Assembly: GCF_024345535.1 (NCBI RefSeq)
Contig: NZ_JAGQBH010000006.1
Coordinates: forward strand, 124,001-188,000
DNA: 64,000 nt
Direction: 5' to 3'
Origin: Cyanobium sp. N.Huapi 1H5
GTDB taxonomy: Bacteria > Cyanobacteriota > Cyanobacteriia > PCC-6307 > Cyanobiaceae
In this document: piece after piece, positions 1 to 11,950 of the stretch
How the letters are laid out: the number at the start of each line of letters is the position of its first letter
How positions within the stretch are numbered: position 1 is the first letter of the stretch
Program-made: the position numbers and the translations under genes
Notes under the pieces: model-generated
Database searches by the model: none
What the model was told of the DNA's origin: nothing
What the model saw: the letters and a program-made list of their open reading frames with translations, nothing else

Positions 1-1244
1 ACCGCCTGCTGCTGGTCCCGCCGGGTGATCCAGTGGTGGTAGGTGCGGGTGTGGATCGCCACCGAGTGGCCCATCATCCGGGCCGCCACCGTGTCCGGCA
101 GGCCGATGTGGATCGTGCGCACGGCCCAGGCGTGGCGCAGGTCGTAGGGGGTGATCGGCAGCCCGTAGCGGCGGAACTGCTCGGCCACCCGCCGGCCCAC
201 CTGCTGCAGGGTGGTGCGGCGCAGGTCGGTGCACACCCGGGGCAGCTCGACGCCGCCCTCCCCCAGACCCTCCAGGCCGAAGTGCTCCACCCAGTCGGGC
301 TGGAACGGCCACACCTGGTGCTCCCCGGTCTTGCTGGTGGGCAGCACCCGCAGCACCCGGTCGCCCCCCGGCGCCAAGGCGGAGAGGTCGCAGAAGAACA
401 CCTCGTGGTTGCGCAGGCCGTAGGTGGCCATCAGGCCGTAGGCCAGGCGCCAGCGGGGGTTGGGGATGGCCGCCACCAGCTCCAGGATGCGCGCATCGCT
501 GGGCAGGCCCCGGAACCGGGCCACATGCAGGCCGTAGCCGCCGCTGCGCTCGCTCCAGTCGGCCGGCAGGGGCAGCTCCAGGTGGCGGGCCAGGGCCCCC
601 AGGGCGAGGCCGCACTGCTGGCGGCTGCGGCTGGCCAGGGGGTAGGTCTCCAGCACCTGCTCCAGCAGGGGCACGGCGACGGTCGCCGGCGTGGCGCCTG
701 ACGCGGCGGCCACCGCCGCCAGCCGCCGCAGGTAGGGCCGGTAAGCGCCACTCCAGGTGCTGCGGCTGCCCGCGGGCCGGCGGCGGCGGCGGGGATCGGC
801 AAAGAAAGCGGCCTCGAAGCCCGCCAGCAGGGACGTGAACCCCGCCGTCTCGGCGGGGGAGCCCGCCGCCGGGGGCGCCGGCGCGGGGGGCGGCTCCCCA
901 GCGGCCACGGCGGCTGGGGAGGTCGCCGGCGCGGCCGGCCGACGGCGCCAGTGCTCCCAGGAGAAGCGGCCCCGCTCGACGGCCTCCCGAACCAGGGCCA
1001 GCTGGTCGAGGGCGGCGGCCACCCCCTCCGCCGTGGCCGGCAGCCCCAGGCTGATCCGCTGCACCGGCCGCGCCGCCGTGCCCTTCGGACAGGGCAGGGG
1101 GCCGCGCAGACCAAGCCGGTGCTGGCGGATCTCCAGCCGCAGGCCGGTGCCCGAGGCCGCCAGCTGGCGGTTCTGCCGCCGTACCAGTTCTGTCAGATCG
1201 GCGGCCGGGGGGATGGTGGGGCGATCGGGGAGCTGAGCCGGAAG
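1..1244 (-). CDS. Tyrosine recombinase / phage-integrase family protein, 3' end cut by window edge
   Basis: About 410 residues are visible and the C-terminus runs off the left edge. The C-terminal half carries the catalytic set of tyrosine recombinases: Arg in YGLRNHE, Lys in TSKTGEH, Arg in YDLRHAW, His in MMGHS, and the nucleophile candidate Tyr in TRTYHHW near base 35. The N-terminal half has a Pro/Ala-rich linker followed by a likely SAM-like core-binding region. The frame opens after a TAG at 1245-1247, and no ATG, GTG or TTG was found before the first plausible protein sequence ([11 protein letters not shown]), so the start is unresolved. No att sites or phage genes are visible, so it may be a resident domesticated recombinase. 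Family call is solid; substrate unknown. Confidence 0.75.
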
Positions 1245-1345
1245 CTACCCCTGCCGTCCCGGGGCCGCCAGGGCAGGGGGGGGTGACCCGTCGGGCAGCC
1301 GCCGGTGGTGGGGCGGGGTTACGCTCTGCCTTTCTGATCGAAGGC

Positions 1346-2521
1346 ATGGCCAGGGTCGGCGTGCTGCTGCTGAACCTCGGCGGTCCGGAGCGGATCGAGG
1401 ACGTCGGGCCATTCCTCTACAACCTGTTCTCCGATCCGGAGATCATCCGTCTGCCCACGCCGGCGCTGCAGAAACCCCTGGCCTGGCTGATCAGCACCCT
1501 GCGCAGCGGCAAGTCGAAGGAGGCCTACCGCTCCATCGGCGGCGGCTCCCCCCTGCGCCGCATCACCGAGCAGCAGGCCAGGGAGCTGCAGAGCCGCCTG
1601 CGCCAGGAGGGGGTCGACGCCACCAGCTATGTGGCGATGCGCTACTGGCACCCCTTCACCGAATCGGCGGTGGGCGACATCAAGGCCGACGGCGTGGAAG
1701 AGGTGGTGGTACTGCCCCTCTATCCCCACTTCTCGATCAGCACCAGCGGCTCCAGCTTCCGGGAACTGCAGCGTCTCCGCCAGGCCGACCCGGCCTTCCG
1801 CCGGCTGCCGATCCGCTGCATCCGCAGCTGGTACGACCATCCCGGCTACATCAATGCCATGGCCGGGCTGATCGCCCGGGAGGTCGGCAACTGCGAGGTG
1901 CCGGCGTCGGCCCACATCTTCTTCAGTGCCCACGGGGTGCCCAAGAGCTACGTGGAGGAGGCCGGCGACCCCTATCAGAAGGAGATCGAGGCCTGCGCCG
2001 CCCTGGTGATGGAGCGCCTCGAACAGCTGCTGGGCCACCCCAACCCCTCCACCCTCGCTTACCAGAGCCGGGTGGGGCCGGTGGAATGGCTCAAGCCCTA
2101 CACCGAGGACGCCCTGCGGGAACTGGGGGAGCAGGGCGTTCAGGAGCTGGTGGTGGTGCCGATCAGCTTCGTGAGCGAACACATCGAGACCCTCGAGGAG
2201 ATCGACATCGAGTACCGGGAGATCGCCACCGAGGCCGGCGTCAGCCACTTCCGCCGGGTGCCGGCCCTCGACACCGACCCCACCTTCATCCAGGGCCTCG
2301 CCGACCTGGTGCACGAAGCCATGGCGGGCCCGGAGGTGAACCTCGACATGGCGGCCCAGCTGCCCAAGAAGGTGAAGCTCTATCCCCAGGACAAGTGGGC
2401 CTGGGGCTGGAACAACAGCTCCGAGGTCTGGAACGGCCGGCTGGCGATGGTCGGATTTTCCGCTTTTCTGCTGGAATTGCTCACCGGTCACGGCCCCCTG
2501 CATGCCCTTGGACTGCTCTGA
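1346..2521 (+). CDS. hemH: Ferrochelatase with C-terminal CAB domain
   Basis: Inserts ferrous iron into protoporphyrin IX, the last step of protoheme synthesis. The protein has 391 residues from the ATG just before the family N-terminus ([15 protein letters not shown]). The frame is open further upstream, but that part does not look like ferrochelatase. Visible motifs are the YWHPFT segment and the active-site His in FSAHGVP. The last ~45 residues form the cyanobacterial extension, a hydrophobic helix with a chlorophyll a/b-binding motif ([10 protein letters not shown]) after a linker ([11 protein letters not shown]). In cyanobacteria this tail is associated with thylakoid membranes and with coordination of heme and chlorophyll synthesis. 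Its 3' end overlaps the next gene by 20 bases. Confidence 0.96.
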   Translation: MARVGVLLLNLGGPERIEDVGPFLYNLFSDPEIIRLPTPALQKPLAWLISTLRSGKSKEAYRSIGGGSPLRRITEQQARELQSRLRQEGVDATSYVAMRYWHPFTESAVGDIKADGVEEVVVLPLYPHFSISTSGSSFRELQRLRQADPAFRRLPIRCIRSWYDHPGYINAMAGLIAREVGNCEVPASAHIFFSAHGVPKSYVEEAGDPYQKEIEACAALVMERLEQLLGHPNPSTLAYQSRVGPVEWLKPYTEDALRELGEQGVQELVVVPISFVSEHIETLEEIDIEYREIATEAGVSHFRRVPALDTDPTFIQGLADLVHEAMAGPEVNLDMAAQLPKKVKLYPQDKWAWGWNNSSEVWNGRLAMVGFSAFLLELLTGHGPLHALGLL

Positions 2522-3116
2522 TCGCCCAAGGCGCGCCGGCCTGAGGAGCCGTTCGCTGGTGATCGCCGCCACCCTGGGGCTGAGCAGCCAGGCCCTGCCC
2601 GCCGAGGCCCGCAGCGCCAGCCTCTGGGGCCGGGGGGTGTTTCCGGTGGCGAGCTTCGCCGGCTACACGAGCGGTTTCGGCATGCGCTCCCATCCCCTCA
2701 GCGGCGACGTGCGTCCCCACTACGGCATTGACATCGCGGCGCCTCTGGGATCGCCGATCCGCAGCTGGTGGGCCGGAACGGTGAGTGAAGTGATCGTCGA
2801 CGGCGGCTGCGGCAACGGACTGGTGATCCGCTCCGGCAGCTACGAACACATCTATTGCCACCTCGGGGGCCAGGCCGGCAACGGCGTCTACCGCAGCGGC
2901 GGGGTCCTGCTCCGGGAGGGGCAGCGGGTGGCCACCGGCCAGGTGATCGGCCATGTCGGCCTCACGGGCAGCACCACCGGCCCCCACCTCCACTGGGGCA
3001 TGCGTTACCGGGGCGCCTGGATGGATCCGGCCCGCGTGTTGCGGGCCATGGCGGAGAGCCGCCGGCAGCGCAACCCAAACCCCCTCCAGCGACCTAACCT
3101 TGGTGTCTTCCGCTGA
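2502..3116 (+). CDS. Secreted M23 (LytM-type) metallopeptidase
   Basis: A 204-residue protein with a basic N-terminus ([11 protein letters not shown]), a hydrophobic segment and a signal-peptidase-like site near residue 35, so it is probably exported to the periplasm. The M23 fold is recognised from GFGMRSHP, the zinc-ligand motif HYGIDIA, and the second ligand motif GPHLHWG. The family cleaves peptide bonds in peptidoglycan, or acts as a non-enzymatic activator of amidases; here the metal motifs look complete. There is no LysM or coiled-coil region. The gene overlaps hemH by 20 bases, which suggests translational coupling. Substrate is not deducible. Confidence 0.85.
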   Translation: MPLDCSDRPRRAGLRSRSLVIAATLGLSSQALPAEARSASLWGRGVFPVASFAGYTSGFGMRSHPLSGDVRPHYGIDIAAPLGSPIRSWWAGTVSEVIVDGGCGNGLVIRSGSYEHIYCHLGGQAGNGVYRSGGVLLREGQRVATGQVIGHVGLTGSTTGPHLHWGMRYRGAWMDPARVLRAMAESRRQRNPNPLQRPNLGVFR

Positions 3117-3210
3117 TGGTTCCGAGACCCCTGCCCGGACGCCTGCCTCCCGGGCCGACCGCTCTCCCATCCTGACGATTCCTTCCCCTCGCCCGACCCC
3201 AGCCGCCGCC

Positions 3211-5106
3211 GTGACGCTCACGCCCCTTCCCTCCGCCATCGCCGCCGCCGGGACCAGCAGCCCCAGTGCTCCCTTCCCTGAGGCCTCCCAGCCGTCGTCG
3301 GGGCCGATGCGGGTGAGCGGGGCCTACGCCCTGATGGATGCCCTGCACCGCCACGGCGTCCGCCACATCTTCGGCTACCCGGGCGGCGCGATCCTCCCCA
3401 TCTACGACGAGCTCCACAAGGCGGAGGCCCGGGGCTGGCTGAAGCACATCCTGGTGCGCCACGAGCAGGGCGGCACCCATGCCGCCGACGCCTACGCCCG
3501 CGCCACCGGCCAGGTGGGCGTCTGCTTCGGCACCTCCGGCCCCGGCGCCACCAACCTGGTCACGGGGATCGCCACGGCCCAGATGGATTCGGTGCCGATG
3601 GTGGTCATCACCGGCCAGGTGCCCCGCGCCGCCATCGGCACCGACGCCTTCCAGGAAACCGACATCTTCGGCATCACCCTGCCGATCGTGAAGCACTCCT
3701 GGGTGGTGCGCGACCCCGCCGACATCGGCCGCATCGTGGCGGAGGCCTTCCTGATCGCCGCCAGCGGCCGCCCGGGCCCGGTGCTGATCGACGTGCCCAA
3801 GGATGTGGGCGCCGAGGAGTTCGACTACACCCCCGTGGCTCCGGGATCTGCGATCCCTTCGGGCTTCAAGCGTTCGCCGGCCCCCAGGCCGGAGGCCATC
3901 GAGGGCGCCCTGGCCCTGATCCGCCAGGCCCGGCGCCCCCTGCTCTACGTCGGTGGCGGCGCCATCGCCTCCGACGCCCACGCCGAGGTGCACCAGCTGG
4001 CCGAACGCTTCCGGCTGCCGGTCACCACCACCCTGATGGGCAAGGGTGCCTTCGACGAGAACCATCCTCTGTCCGTCGGCATGCTCGGCATGCACGGCAC
4101 CGCCTACGCCAACTTCGCCGTCACCGAGTGCGACCTGCTGATCGCCGTCGGCGCCCGCTTTGATGACCGGGTCACCGGCCGCCTCGACAGCTTCGCCCCC
4201 CGGGCCCAGGTGATCCACATCGACATCGATGCGGCCGAGGTGGGCAAGAACCGGGTGCCCGAGGTGCCGGTCGTCTCCGATGTCAAGCAGGCCCTGGAGG
4301 CCCTGCTGCAGGCCTCGGTCGGCGAAGGCTCCAACCGCCGCACCGACGCCTGGCTCGAGCGCATCGACACCTGGAAGCACCACTACCCCCTGGTGATCCC
4401 CCAGCCCACCGGCGAGATCGCGCCGCAGGAGGTGGTGATCGCCCTGCGGGAGCTGGCCTCCGAGGCCTTCTTCACCACCGACGTGGGCCAGCACCAGATG
4501 TGGGCAGCCCAGTTCCTGCGCAACGGACCCCGGCGCTGGATCAGCAGTGCCGGCCTGGGCACCATGGGCTTCGGCATGCCCGCCGCCATGGGCGTCCAGA
4601 CCGCCTTCCCCGACGAGACGGTGATCTGCGTGGCCGGTGATGCCAGTATCCTGATGAACATCCAGGAGCTGGGCACCCTCAGTCAGTACCAGCTGCCGGT
4701 GAAGGTGGTGGTGCTCAACAACGGCTGGCAGGGGATGGTGCGCCAGTGGCAGGAGAGCTTCTACGAGGAGCGCTACTCCAGTTCCGAGATGACCGGCGGC
4801 ATGCCCGATTTCCCCGCTCTCGCCGAAGCCTTCGGCGTCAAGGGCATCGGCATCACCGACCGGGCCCAGCTGCGGTCCGGTCTGGCCGAGGCCCTGGCCC
4901 ATCCGGGTCCGGTGTTCGTTGATGTGCGCGTGCGCCGCAACGAGAACTGCTACCCGATGGTGCCCCCCGGCGCCAGCAACTCCCAGATGGTGGGCCTGCC
5001 CAGCCATCCCGAGCTGGCCATCGACACCATCCGCCAGTGCAATGCCTGCGGCAGCACCACCGCCAGTGCCCACCTGTTCTGTCCCAGTTGCGGCGCCAAA
5101 CTCTGA
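3211..5106 (+). CDS. ilvB: Acetolactate synthase large subunit with C-terminal zinc ribbon
   Basis: Condenses pyruvate (or pyruvate and 2-oxobutyrate) in valine, leucine and isoleucine synthesis; a TPP- and FAD-dependent enzyme. I chose the GTG giving 631 residues; an ATG at 3307 ([10 protein letters not shown]) is an alternative that starts at the conserved domain. The TPP glutamate lies in LVRHEQGG, and the metal/TPP loop in [10 protein letters not shown] plus NNGWQGM. The last ~25 residues hold two CxxC pairs (CNACG and CPSCG), which look like a small zinc ribbon not usual for this enzyme family. The next gene starts inside its 3' end. Confidence 0.93.
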   Translation: MTLTPLPSAIAAAGTSSPSAPFPEASQPSSGPMRVSGAYALMDALHRHGVRHIFGYPGGAILPIYDELHKAEARGWLKHILVRHEQGGTHAADAYARATGQVGVCFGTSGPGATNLVTGIATAQMDSVPMVVITGQVPRAAIGTDAFQETDIFGITLPIVKHSWVVRDPADIGRIVAEAFLIAASGRPGPVLIDVPKDVGAEEFDYTPVAPGSAIPSGFKRSPAPRPEAIEGALALIRQARRPLLYVGGGAIASDAHAEVHQLAERFRLPVTTTLMGKGAFDENHPLSVGMLGMHGTAYANFAVTECDLLIAVGARFDDRVTGRLDSFAPRAQVIHIDIDAAEVGKNRVPEVPVVSDVKQALEALLQASVGEGSNRRTDAWLERIDTWKHHYPLVIPQPTGEIAPQEVVIALRELASEAFFTTDVGQHQMWAAQFLRNGPRRWISSAGLGTMGFGMPAAMGVQTAFPDETVICVAGDASILMNIQELGTLSQYQLPVKVVVLNNGWQGMVRQWQESFYEERYSSSEMTGGMPDFPALAEAFGVKGIGITDRAQLRSGLAEALAHPGPVFVDVRVRRNENCYPMVPPGASNSQMVGLPSHPELAIDTIRQCNACGSTTASAHLFCPSCGAKL

Positions 5107-5444
5107 ACCTCCTCGCGCTCCTGCTGGCCCTGGTGCTCGCCTTTCCGGGTGCTGCCGCGGCTGCGGAGGTGTTCCAGGTGCGCAGCGGCACCCTGCTCCA
5201 GGTGGGTGATGGCAACCGCAGCTACCCCGTGGAACTGGCCTGCATGGAACTGGCACCTGGGCAGGAAAGTGAGGCGATCAGCTGGCTGCGGCAGGCCCTG
5301 CCTCGCCGCACCAAGGTGAATCTGCGCCCCATGGGCCAGCGGGACGGCACCCTGCTGGCCCGGGTGAGCCTGCTGGCCGGCGGCGACGACATCGCTGACG
5401 GCCTGATCGCTGCCGGCCTGGCCCGTCCAGAGGCCTGCCCATGA
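5088..5444 (+). CDS. Small secreted nuclease-like (SNase-fold) protein
   Basis: A 118-residue protein read from a TTG that overlaps the end of ilvB; a GTG at 5037 would add 17 residues lacking signal-peptide character. The N-terminus is a clear signal peptide ([15 protein letters not shown], cleavage after GAAAAA). The mature part resembles a minimal staphylococcal-nuclease OB fold ([35 protein letters not shown]), but no complete catalytic Arg/Asp/Glu set can be assigned, so nuclease activity is doubtful. It overlaps the following gene by four bases (ATGA). Known by me only as a hypothetical type in cyanobacteria. Confidence 0.65.
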   Translation: MRRQTLNLLALLLALVLAFPGAAAAAEVFQVRSGTLLQVGDGNRSYPVELACMELAPGQESEAISWLRQALPRRTKVNLRPMGQRDGTLLARVSLLAGGDDIADGLIAAGLARPEACP

Positions 5445-5668
5445 GCCTCAACCGCACCGCCAAGGGCATCGTGCTGGTGCCCACCCTGCTGCTGGGCGGG
5501 GCCTTCCTGGCCGCCGGCACCTGGGTTGACGGTCCCGCCGCCGCCAACCGGGGCCTGGCCCTCACCCTCGGCGCCGTCCTGATGGGAGCCGGCCTGCTCG
5601 CCCAGCTGCTGCCGGAATCCGGCCCTCCCCCCACCGACACCGACACGGACGCCAACACCGAACCCTGA
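5441..5668 (+). CDS. Small two-helix membrane protein of unknown function
   Basis: Seventy-five residues with two hydrophobic stretches (IVLVPTLLLGGAFLAAG and LALTLGAVLMGAGLLAQLL), joined by a short polar loop, and an acidic Thr/Asp-rich tail (DTDTDANTEP). Its ATG overlaps the stop of the preceding secreted protein, so the two are probably translated together. No family was recognised. The coupling and the hydrophobic pattern support a real gene rather than a shadow. Confidence 0.6.
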   Translation: MSLNRTAKGIVLVPTLLLGGAFLAAGTWVDGPAAANRGLALTLGAVLMGAGLLAQLLPESGPPPTDTDTDANTEP

Positions 5669-5769
5669 GCACCGGCGCCGACCCCGAACTCAGCCCGACG
5701 ACCAAAGATCACAGCCCGGCGCCGCCAGGGGTGGGCGGGCCCAGAGTTGGCTCAGTCAGGGCGAAGGGG

Positions 5770-8238
<2,469 letters not shown>

Positions 8239-8587
8239 CACGTCGAGGTCCGGTTCGCGTCAGCGCGCTGCCTGGCGGATCAGCAGGCGGCCTGGCGGAG
8301 CCGCACCGGCGCTGGGCCCTCCGGCGTCCCGACCCCCTCGAACCAGAGACGCCAGAGCAGCAGGGCATGGGCACCGCAGCGCACCGCGCAGAGCGCCGCC
8401 AGACCCATGCAGAGGGGGCAGTGAGCCAGACCCATCCGAAATCCGGCCCCAGGCGCGATCAGGTTCCACCATGGCACCTTCCGCGGCGGATCGGCCGGGG
8501 ACGCCACAAGCGTTGGCCCCCGTCCGGCGCGTTGGCGCCCGCCCCGCCGTGCCCTAGAACGCCAGCAGCCCTCCAACTGCCACGGCC
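8239..8587. other. Non-coding or weakly coding gap between ppsA and the COG2509 gene
   Basis: A 349-base stretch without a confidently recognised gene. It holds one doubtful minus-strand ORF listed separately. A GGTTCGA string resembling a tRNA T-loop on the minus strand has no matching stems. No clear promoter, terminator or repeat was seen. Confidence 0.5.
8280..8474 (-). CDS. Possible small Cys-rich membrane-associated protein, doubtful
   Basis: A GTG-started frame of 64 residues beginning VPWWNLIAPGAG. It has one hydrophobic stretch with several Cys (HCPLCMGLAALCAVRC) and a tail LWRLWFEGVGTPEGP. The frame stays open upstream to a TTG at 8576, but that part looks non-coding. Trp/Cys content and the hydrophobic run are unlike the Arg/Pro/Ala-rich shadow frames common in this genome, which is the only support. 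No family recognised. Confidence 0.3.
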   Translation of the reverse strand, partial: PWWNLIAPGAGFRMGLAHCPLCMGLAALCAVRCGAHALLLWRLWFEGVGTPEGPAPVRLRQAAC

Positions 8588-10276
8588 GTGCTGCGCCTCA
8601 GCGAGCTGAAACTGCCGCTCGATCACAGCGCCGCCGACCTGGAGGCGGCCATCACCCGCCGGCTGCGGCTCGCCCCCGGTGAGCTGCGCGGCCATCACCT
8701 GGTGAAGCGCAGCGTCGATGCCCGGCGGCGCAGCGCCATCGCCCTGGTGTACTGCCTCGATCTGGAGCTCGAGGCCGGCGCCAGGCGCCGCCTGCTGCGC
8801 CGCTACGCCGGCGACCCCCACCTGCGTCCGACCCCGGACAGCCGCTACCGCCCGGTGGCCCGGGCGGAGGGAGACGGCGCGGAGCTGCGCCCGGTGGTGG
8901 TGGGCGCCGGACCCTGCGGCTACTTCGCCGCCCTGCTCCTGGCCCAGATGGGCTGGCGGCCCCTGCTGCTGGAGCGCGGCAAGGCGGTGAAGGAGCGCAC
9001 CGCGGACACCTTCGGCTTCTGGCAGGGCCGCCGCCGCTTCGATCCCGGCTCCAATGCCCAGTTCGGCGAGGGGGGAGCCGGCACCTTCTCCGACGGTAAG
9101 CTCTATAGCCAGGTGAGCGAGAACCCCGCCTACATTCGCAAGGTGCTGGAGGAGCTGGTGGCGGCCGGGGCGGATCCGGAGATTCTCACCCTGCACCACC
9201 CCCACATCGGGACCTTCAAGCTGGCCACGGTGGTGCGCGGGTTGCGGGCCCGGATCGAGGCCCTGGGAGGCGAGGTCCGCTTCGGTCAGCACGTGGTCGA
9301 GCTGTTGCTGGGGGACGGACCCGAGCGGCGCCTGGCGGGCGTGCAGCTGGCCGACGGCACGGCCATCGCCTGCGACCATCTGGTGCTGGCGCCGGGCCAC
9401 AGCGCCCGGGACACCTTCGCGATGCTGCATCGCCTCGGCGTGGCCATGGAGCCGAAGCCCTTTGCGGTCGGGGTGCGGATCGAGCATCCCCAGGCCCTGG
9501 TCGACCGGGCCCGCTGGGGGGAGGCCGCCGGCCATCCGCGGCTGGGCCCCGCCGAGTACAAGCTGGTGCACCACTGCAACGGCGAAGGGGAGGCCGGCGC
9601 CGGCCGCAGCGTCTACAGCTTCTGCATGTGTCCCGGCGGCCTGGTGGTGGGGGCCACCTCGGAGGAGGGCTGCGTCGTCACCAACGGCATGAGCCAGCAC
9701 TCGCGCCGGGAGCGCAATGCCAACAGCGGCCTGGTGGTGCCGATCACCCCGGAGGATCTGGCGCCCTACGCCCAGGACGGAGAGGAAGCCCTGGCCGGGA
9801 TCGCCTTCCAGCGCCACTGGGAGCGGCAGGCCTTCCATGCCGGCGGCGGCGACTACCGGGCCCCGGCCCAGTGGCTGGAGGATTTCCTGGAGCACAGGCC
9901 CAGCCGGGAGTCCCCCCCGGAGGCGGTGGTGGGCTCCTACCAGCCCGGCCTGCGCTTCGGCAGCCTGGACGGCTGCCTGCCGGCCTACGTGCTCGACGCG
10001 ATCCGGGAGGCCCTGCCGGTCTTCGCCCGCCGCATCCCCGGCTACGCCATGGCGGGGGCCCTGCTGACCGGCGTCGAGACCCGCACCTCCTCGCCCCTGC
10101 GGCTCCAGCGCCACCCCACCGGGCTCGAGAGCCTCAACACCCCGGGACTCTTCCCGGCCGGGGAGGGGGCCGGCCATGCGGGCGGCATCCTCTCAGCGGC
10201 GATCGACGGCATCAAGGTGGCCGAAGCGGTGGCGCTCAGCCTTGCGACACCACACCGCTCCACTGCACCGCCCTGA
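8588..10276 (+). CDS. FAD-dependent oxidoreductase, COG2509 type
   Basis: A 562-residue flavoprotein from a GTG start. The first ~95 residues are the small N-terminal domain typical of this group; the Rossmann dinucleotide motif then follows (VVVGAGPCGYFAALLLAQ, about residue 101), with LLERGKAVKERT and a Gly-rich FGEGGAGTFSDGK segment. The C-terminal FAD-binding region is GLFPAGEGAGHAGGI. The family is widespread in bacteria and plastid-bearing organisms but its reaction is not established. Its 3' end overlaps the convergent pgeF by 41 bases. Confidence 0.85.
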   Translation: MLRLSELKLPLDHSAADLEAAITRRLRLAPGELRGHHLVKRSVDARRRSAIALVYCLDLELEAGARRRLLRRYAGDPHLRPTPDSRYRPVARAEGDGAELRPVVVGAGPCGYFAALLLAQMGWRPLLLERGKAVKERTADTFGFWQGRRRFDPGSNAQFGEGGAGTFSDGKLYSQVSENPAYIRKVLEELVAAGADPEILTLHHPHIGTFKLATVVRGLRARIEALGGEVRFGQHVVELLLGDGPERRLAGVQLADGTAIACDHLVLAPGHSARDTFAMLHRLGVAMEPKPFAVGVRIEHPQALVDRARWGEAAGHPRLGPAEYKLVHHCNGEGEAGAGRSVYSFCMCPGGLVVGATSEEGCVVTNGMSQHSRRERNANSGLVVPITPEDLAPYAQDGEEALAGIAFQRHWERQAFHAGGGDYRAPAQWLEDFLEHRPSRESPPEAVVGSYQPGLRFGSLDGCLPAYVLDAIREALPVFARRIPGYAMAGALLTGVETRTSSPLRLQRHPTGLESLNTPGLFPAGEGAGHAGGILSAAIDGIKVAEAVALSLATPHRSTAPP

Positions 10277-11054
10277 CCCCGTCGCGGCGCCAGGAATGGA
10301 ACAGGGCCGGTTCGGCCATGGTGCAGAGCGGGCAGAGGCCGATCCGCTCCGGGGCGATCCCCTGCCGTTCCAGCTGCAGCGCCGTGGCCCGTCGGATGTC
10401 CAGCCGGTCCCGGCCGGGGGCGGGATCCGGCAGCAGGGCGCCGCAGCGCTCCAGATCGGCCAGGGCCCGCTCCTCCGGTGGCGGCCCGCTGCCCTCGACC
10501 GCCATGGCGGCGGCCACCTGCAGGGTCACGGAGCGTTCCACCTGATAGCGGAAGCCGGCCACGGCCGGGCCAAGCGCCACCACAAGCCGGTCCCGGCTGG
10601 CGCCGTCCGCCACCAGCCCTTCGATCGCCGCCGGCACGATCCTGGCCGCGACCCCGCGCCAGCCCGCATGGCAGGCCGCCACCCGGCCGCTGGCGGGGTC
10701 GGCGATCAGCACGGGGGTGCAGTCGGCCCCGCACACCCAGAGGCTCTGGCCGCCCCGGTCGCTGCGCAGTCCATCGGCCTCCGGCCAGGGCTCCCCGTCG
10801 GCGGCGGAGGCGGCCAGCACCGCAGCGCCATGCACCTGGCGGGTGCGGTGCACGCTGACGCCGGCGCTGATCGCACCGGCCAGCTCCTCCGGCGGCCGGC
10901 CCTGCCACTGGCGGGTGAAGAAGCCGTGCTCGAACGGCGCCAGCAGGTCGCACTGGAGATAGTGGCCGCCATAGGTGCCCACCCAGGTCCAGCCGGGGAG
11001 GTCGTTGAAGCCGGCGTCGGGCCGATCGAAGGGGGGCTCGAGCGCCTCAGCCAT
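10236..11054 (-). CDS. pgeF: Peptidoglycan editing factor / YfiH-type multicopper oxidoreductase family
   Basis: A 272-residue member of the YfiH (DUF152, laccase-domain) family. The three metal/active-site signatures are present: RQVHGAAVL, CGADCTPVLI and CHAGWRG. In Escherichia coli the family member edits misincorporated amino acids in peptidoglycan precursors; other members are described as purine nucleoside phosphorylases or phenol oxidases, so the exact substrate is open. It lies five bases from the Tab2-like gene on the same strand and is probably co-transcribed with it and the S1-domain gene. Confidence 0.88.
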   Translation of the reverse strand: MAEALEPPFDRPDAGFNDLPGWTWVGTYGGHYLQCDLLAPFEHGFFTRQWQGRPPEELAGAISAGVSVHRTRQVHGAAVLAASAADGEPWPEADGLRSDRGGQSLWVCGADCTPVLIADPASGRVAACHAGWRGVAARIVPAAIEGLVADGASRDRLVVALGPAVAGFRYQVERSVTLQVAAAMAVEGSGPPPEERALADLERCGALLPDPAPGRDRLDIRRATALQLERQGIAPERIGLCPLCTMAEPALFHSWRRDGVRAVQWSGVVSQG

Positions 11055-11059
11055 GCGCC

Positions 11060-11950
11060 TCAGCCCTCGGGCAGGTCGCGCAGCAGCCAGAAGCCCTCGA
11101 GGCTGGAGGCCTCCTCGCTGGCCTGGATGGCGATGAACTGCAGACCGCCGGCCCGCTCCCTGGCCTCCGCCAGGGCCTGCTGGGCCAGCCGTGCCTCCTC
11201 CTCCGGCAGTCGCGCCAGGATCCAGCGATCCTCGAGGCCGGCCTCCAGCACCAGCTGGCCGGCGCTGACCTCCAGCCGGGTCGGCTCCAGGCCGGACAGC
11301 CAGCCGGCGATGGCCAGGGCCCGCCGGCGGCTGAACAGCCGGATCCCGGGCACCGGGGTGGCGGGATCGATGGCGGACGGCAGGGCCACCAGACCGGGGA
11401 AGGCGATCTCCCAGCCGCCGGCCTCGGCCAGGGTGGCGGCCGGGAGGGTGGCCCAGCTCCAGCTGTCACCGCGGGCCGCCTCCGGCAGGGGCAGGGCCAC
11501 AGGCGGAATCGGCTGCGGTGGCGGAGCGAGGGGGCCGGCCATGTAGCCGGGCTCCAGGGGGTAGACGCTGGCCTGCCGCTCCCGCAGCCACTCGAGCAGG
11601 CCATAGCAGCGCCGGCTCGGCACCAGCTCCAGGCCGAGCCCTTCGGCCGCCCGCTGCACCATGGCCCGCATCGAGCCGCGCCAGCAGCGCAGCCGCCGCG
11701 GCGGGCCGTAGCCCTGATCGGCGGCCGCCGCCAGGGCCGCCTCGATCGCCCCGCGCAGCCACTGGGAGTTGACGCTGGCGGCCGGACAGGCCATCGACCA
11801 GCGGAAGGGGTCCGGCGCCGGCTGCAGACCCTGCGTCGAGCAGATCAGCAGCTCCCAGCGCTTCTTGCCATCGGCCTCCAGGATCGGCCTGGAGTAGTAG
11901 TCGAGCTCCCAGTCCGGGCCGGGGGCCTGCACCGCTACCGCTGTGCTCAT
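11060..11950 (-). CDS. Tab2/Atab2-family RNA-binding protein
   Basis: A 296-residue protein of the Tab2 family (DUF1092), restricted to cyanobacteria and plastid-bearing eukaryotes. Recognised from WELDYYSRPI, the KKRWELLICS segment, the Arg/Trp-rich RRLRCWRGSMRAM motif, the PLEPGYM segment and the C-terminal GFWLLRDLPEG. In Chlamydomonas and Arabidopsis the homologue is needed for translation of psaB and biogenesis of photosystem I and II. The ATG overlaps the stop of the upstream S1-domain gene by four bases, which suggests a shared role in translation. Confidence 0.9.
   Translation of the reverse strand: MSTAVAVQAPGPDWELDYYSRPILEADGKKRWELLICSTQGLQPAPDPFRWSMACPAASVNSQWLRGAIEAALAAAADQGYGPPRRLRCWRGSMRAMVQRAAEGLGLELVPSRRCYGLLEWLRERQASVYPLEPGYMAGPLAPPPQPIPPVALPLPEAARGDSWSWATLPAATLAEAGGWEIAFPGLVALPSAIDPATPVPGIRLFSRRRALAIAGWLSGLEPTRLEVSAGQLVLEAGLEDRWILARLPEEEARLAQQALAEARERAGGLQFIAIQASEEASSLEGFWLLRDLPEG

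Noticed and set aside
3094-5256. Very long open frame on the minus strand (about 720 codons) opposite ilvB
   Set aside because: Composition is Gly/Ala/His/Arg-rich with no recognisable domain, and ilvB on the plus strand is certain. It is a shadow of biased codon use.
8300-8350. GGTTCGA on the minus strand, possible tRNA T-loop
   Set aside because: Flanking bases do not form a T-stem, and no acceptor or anticodon arm could be drawn.
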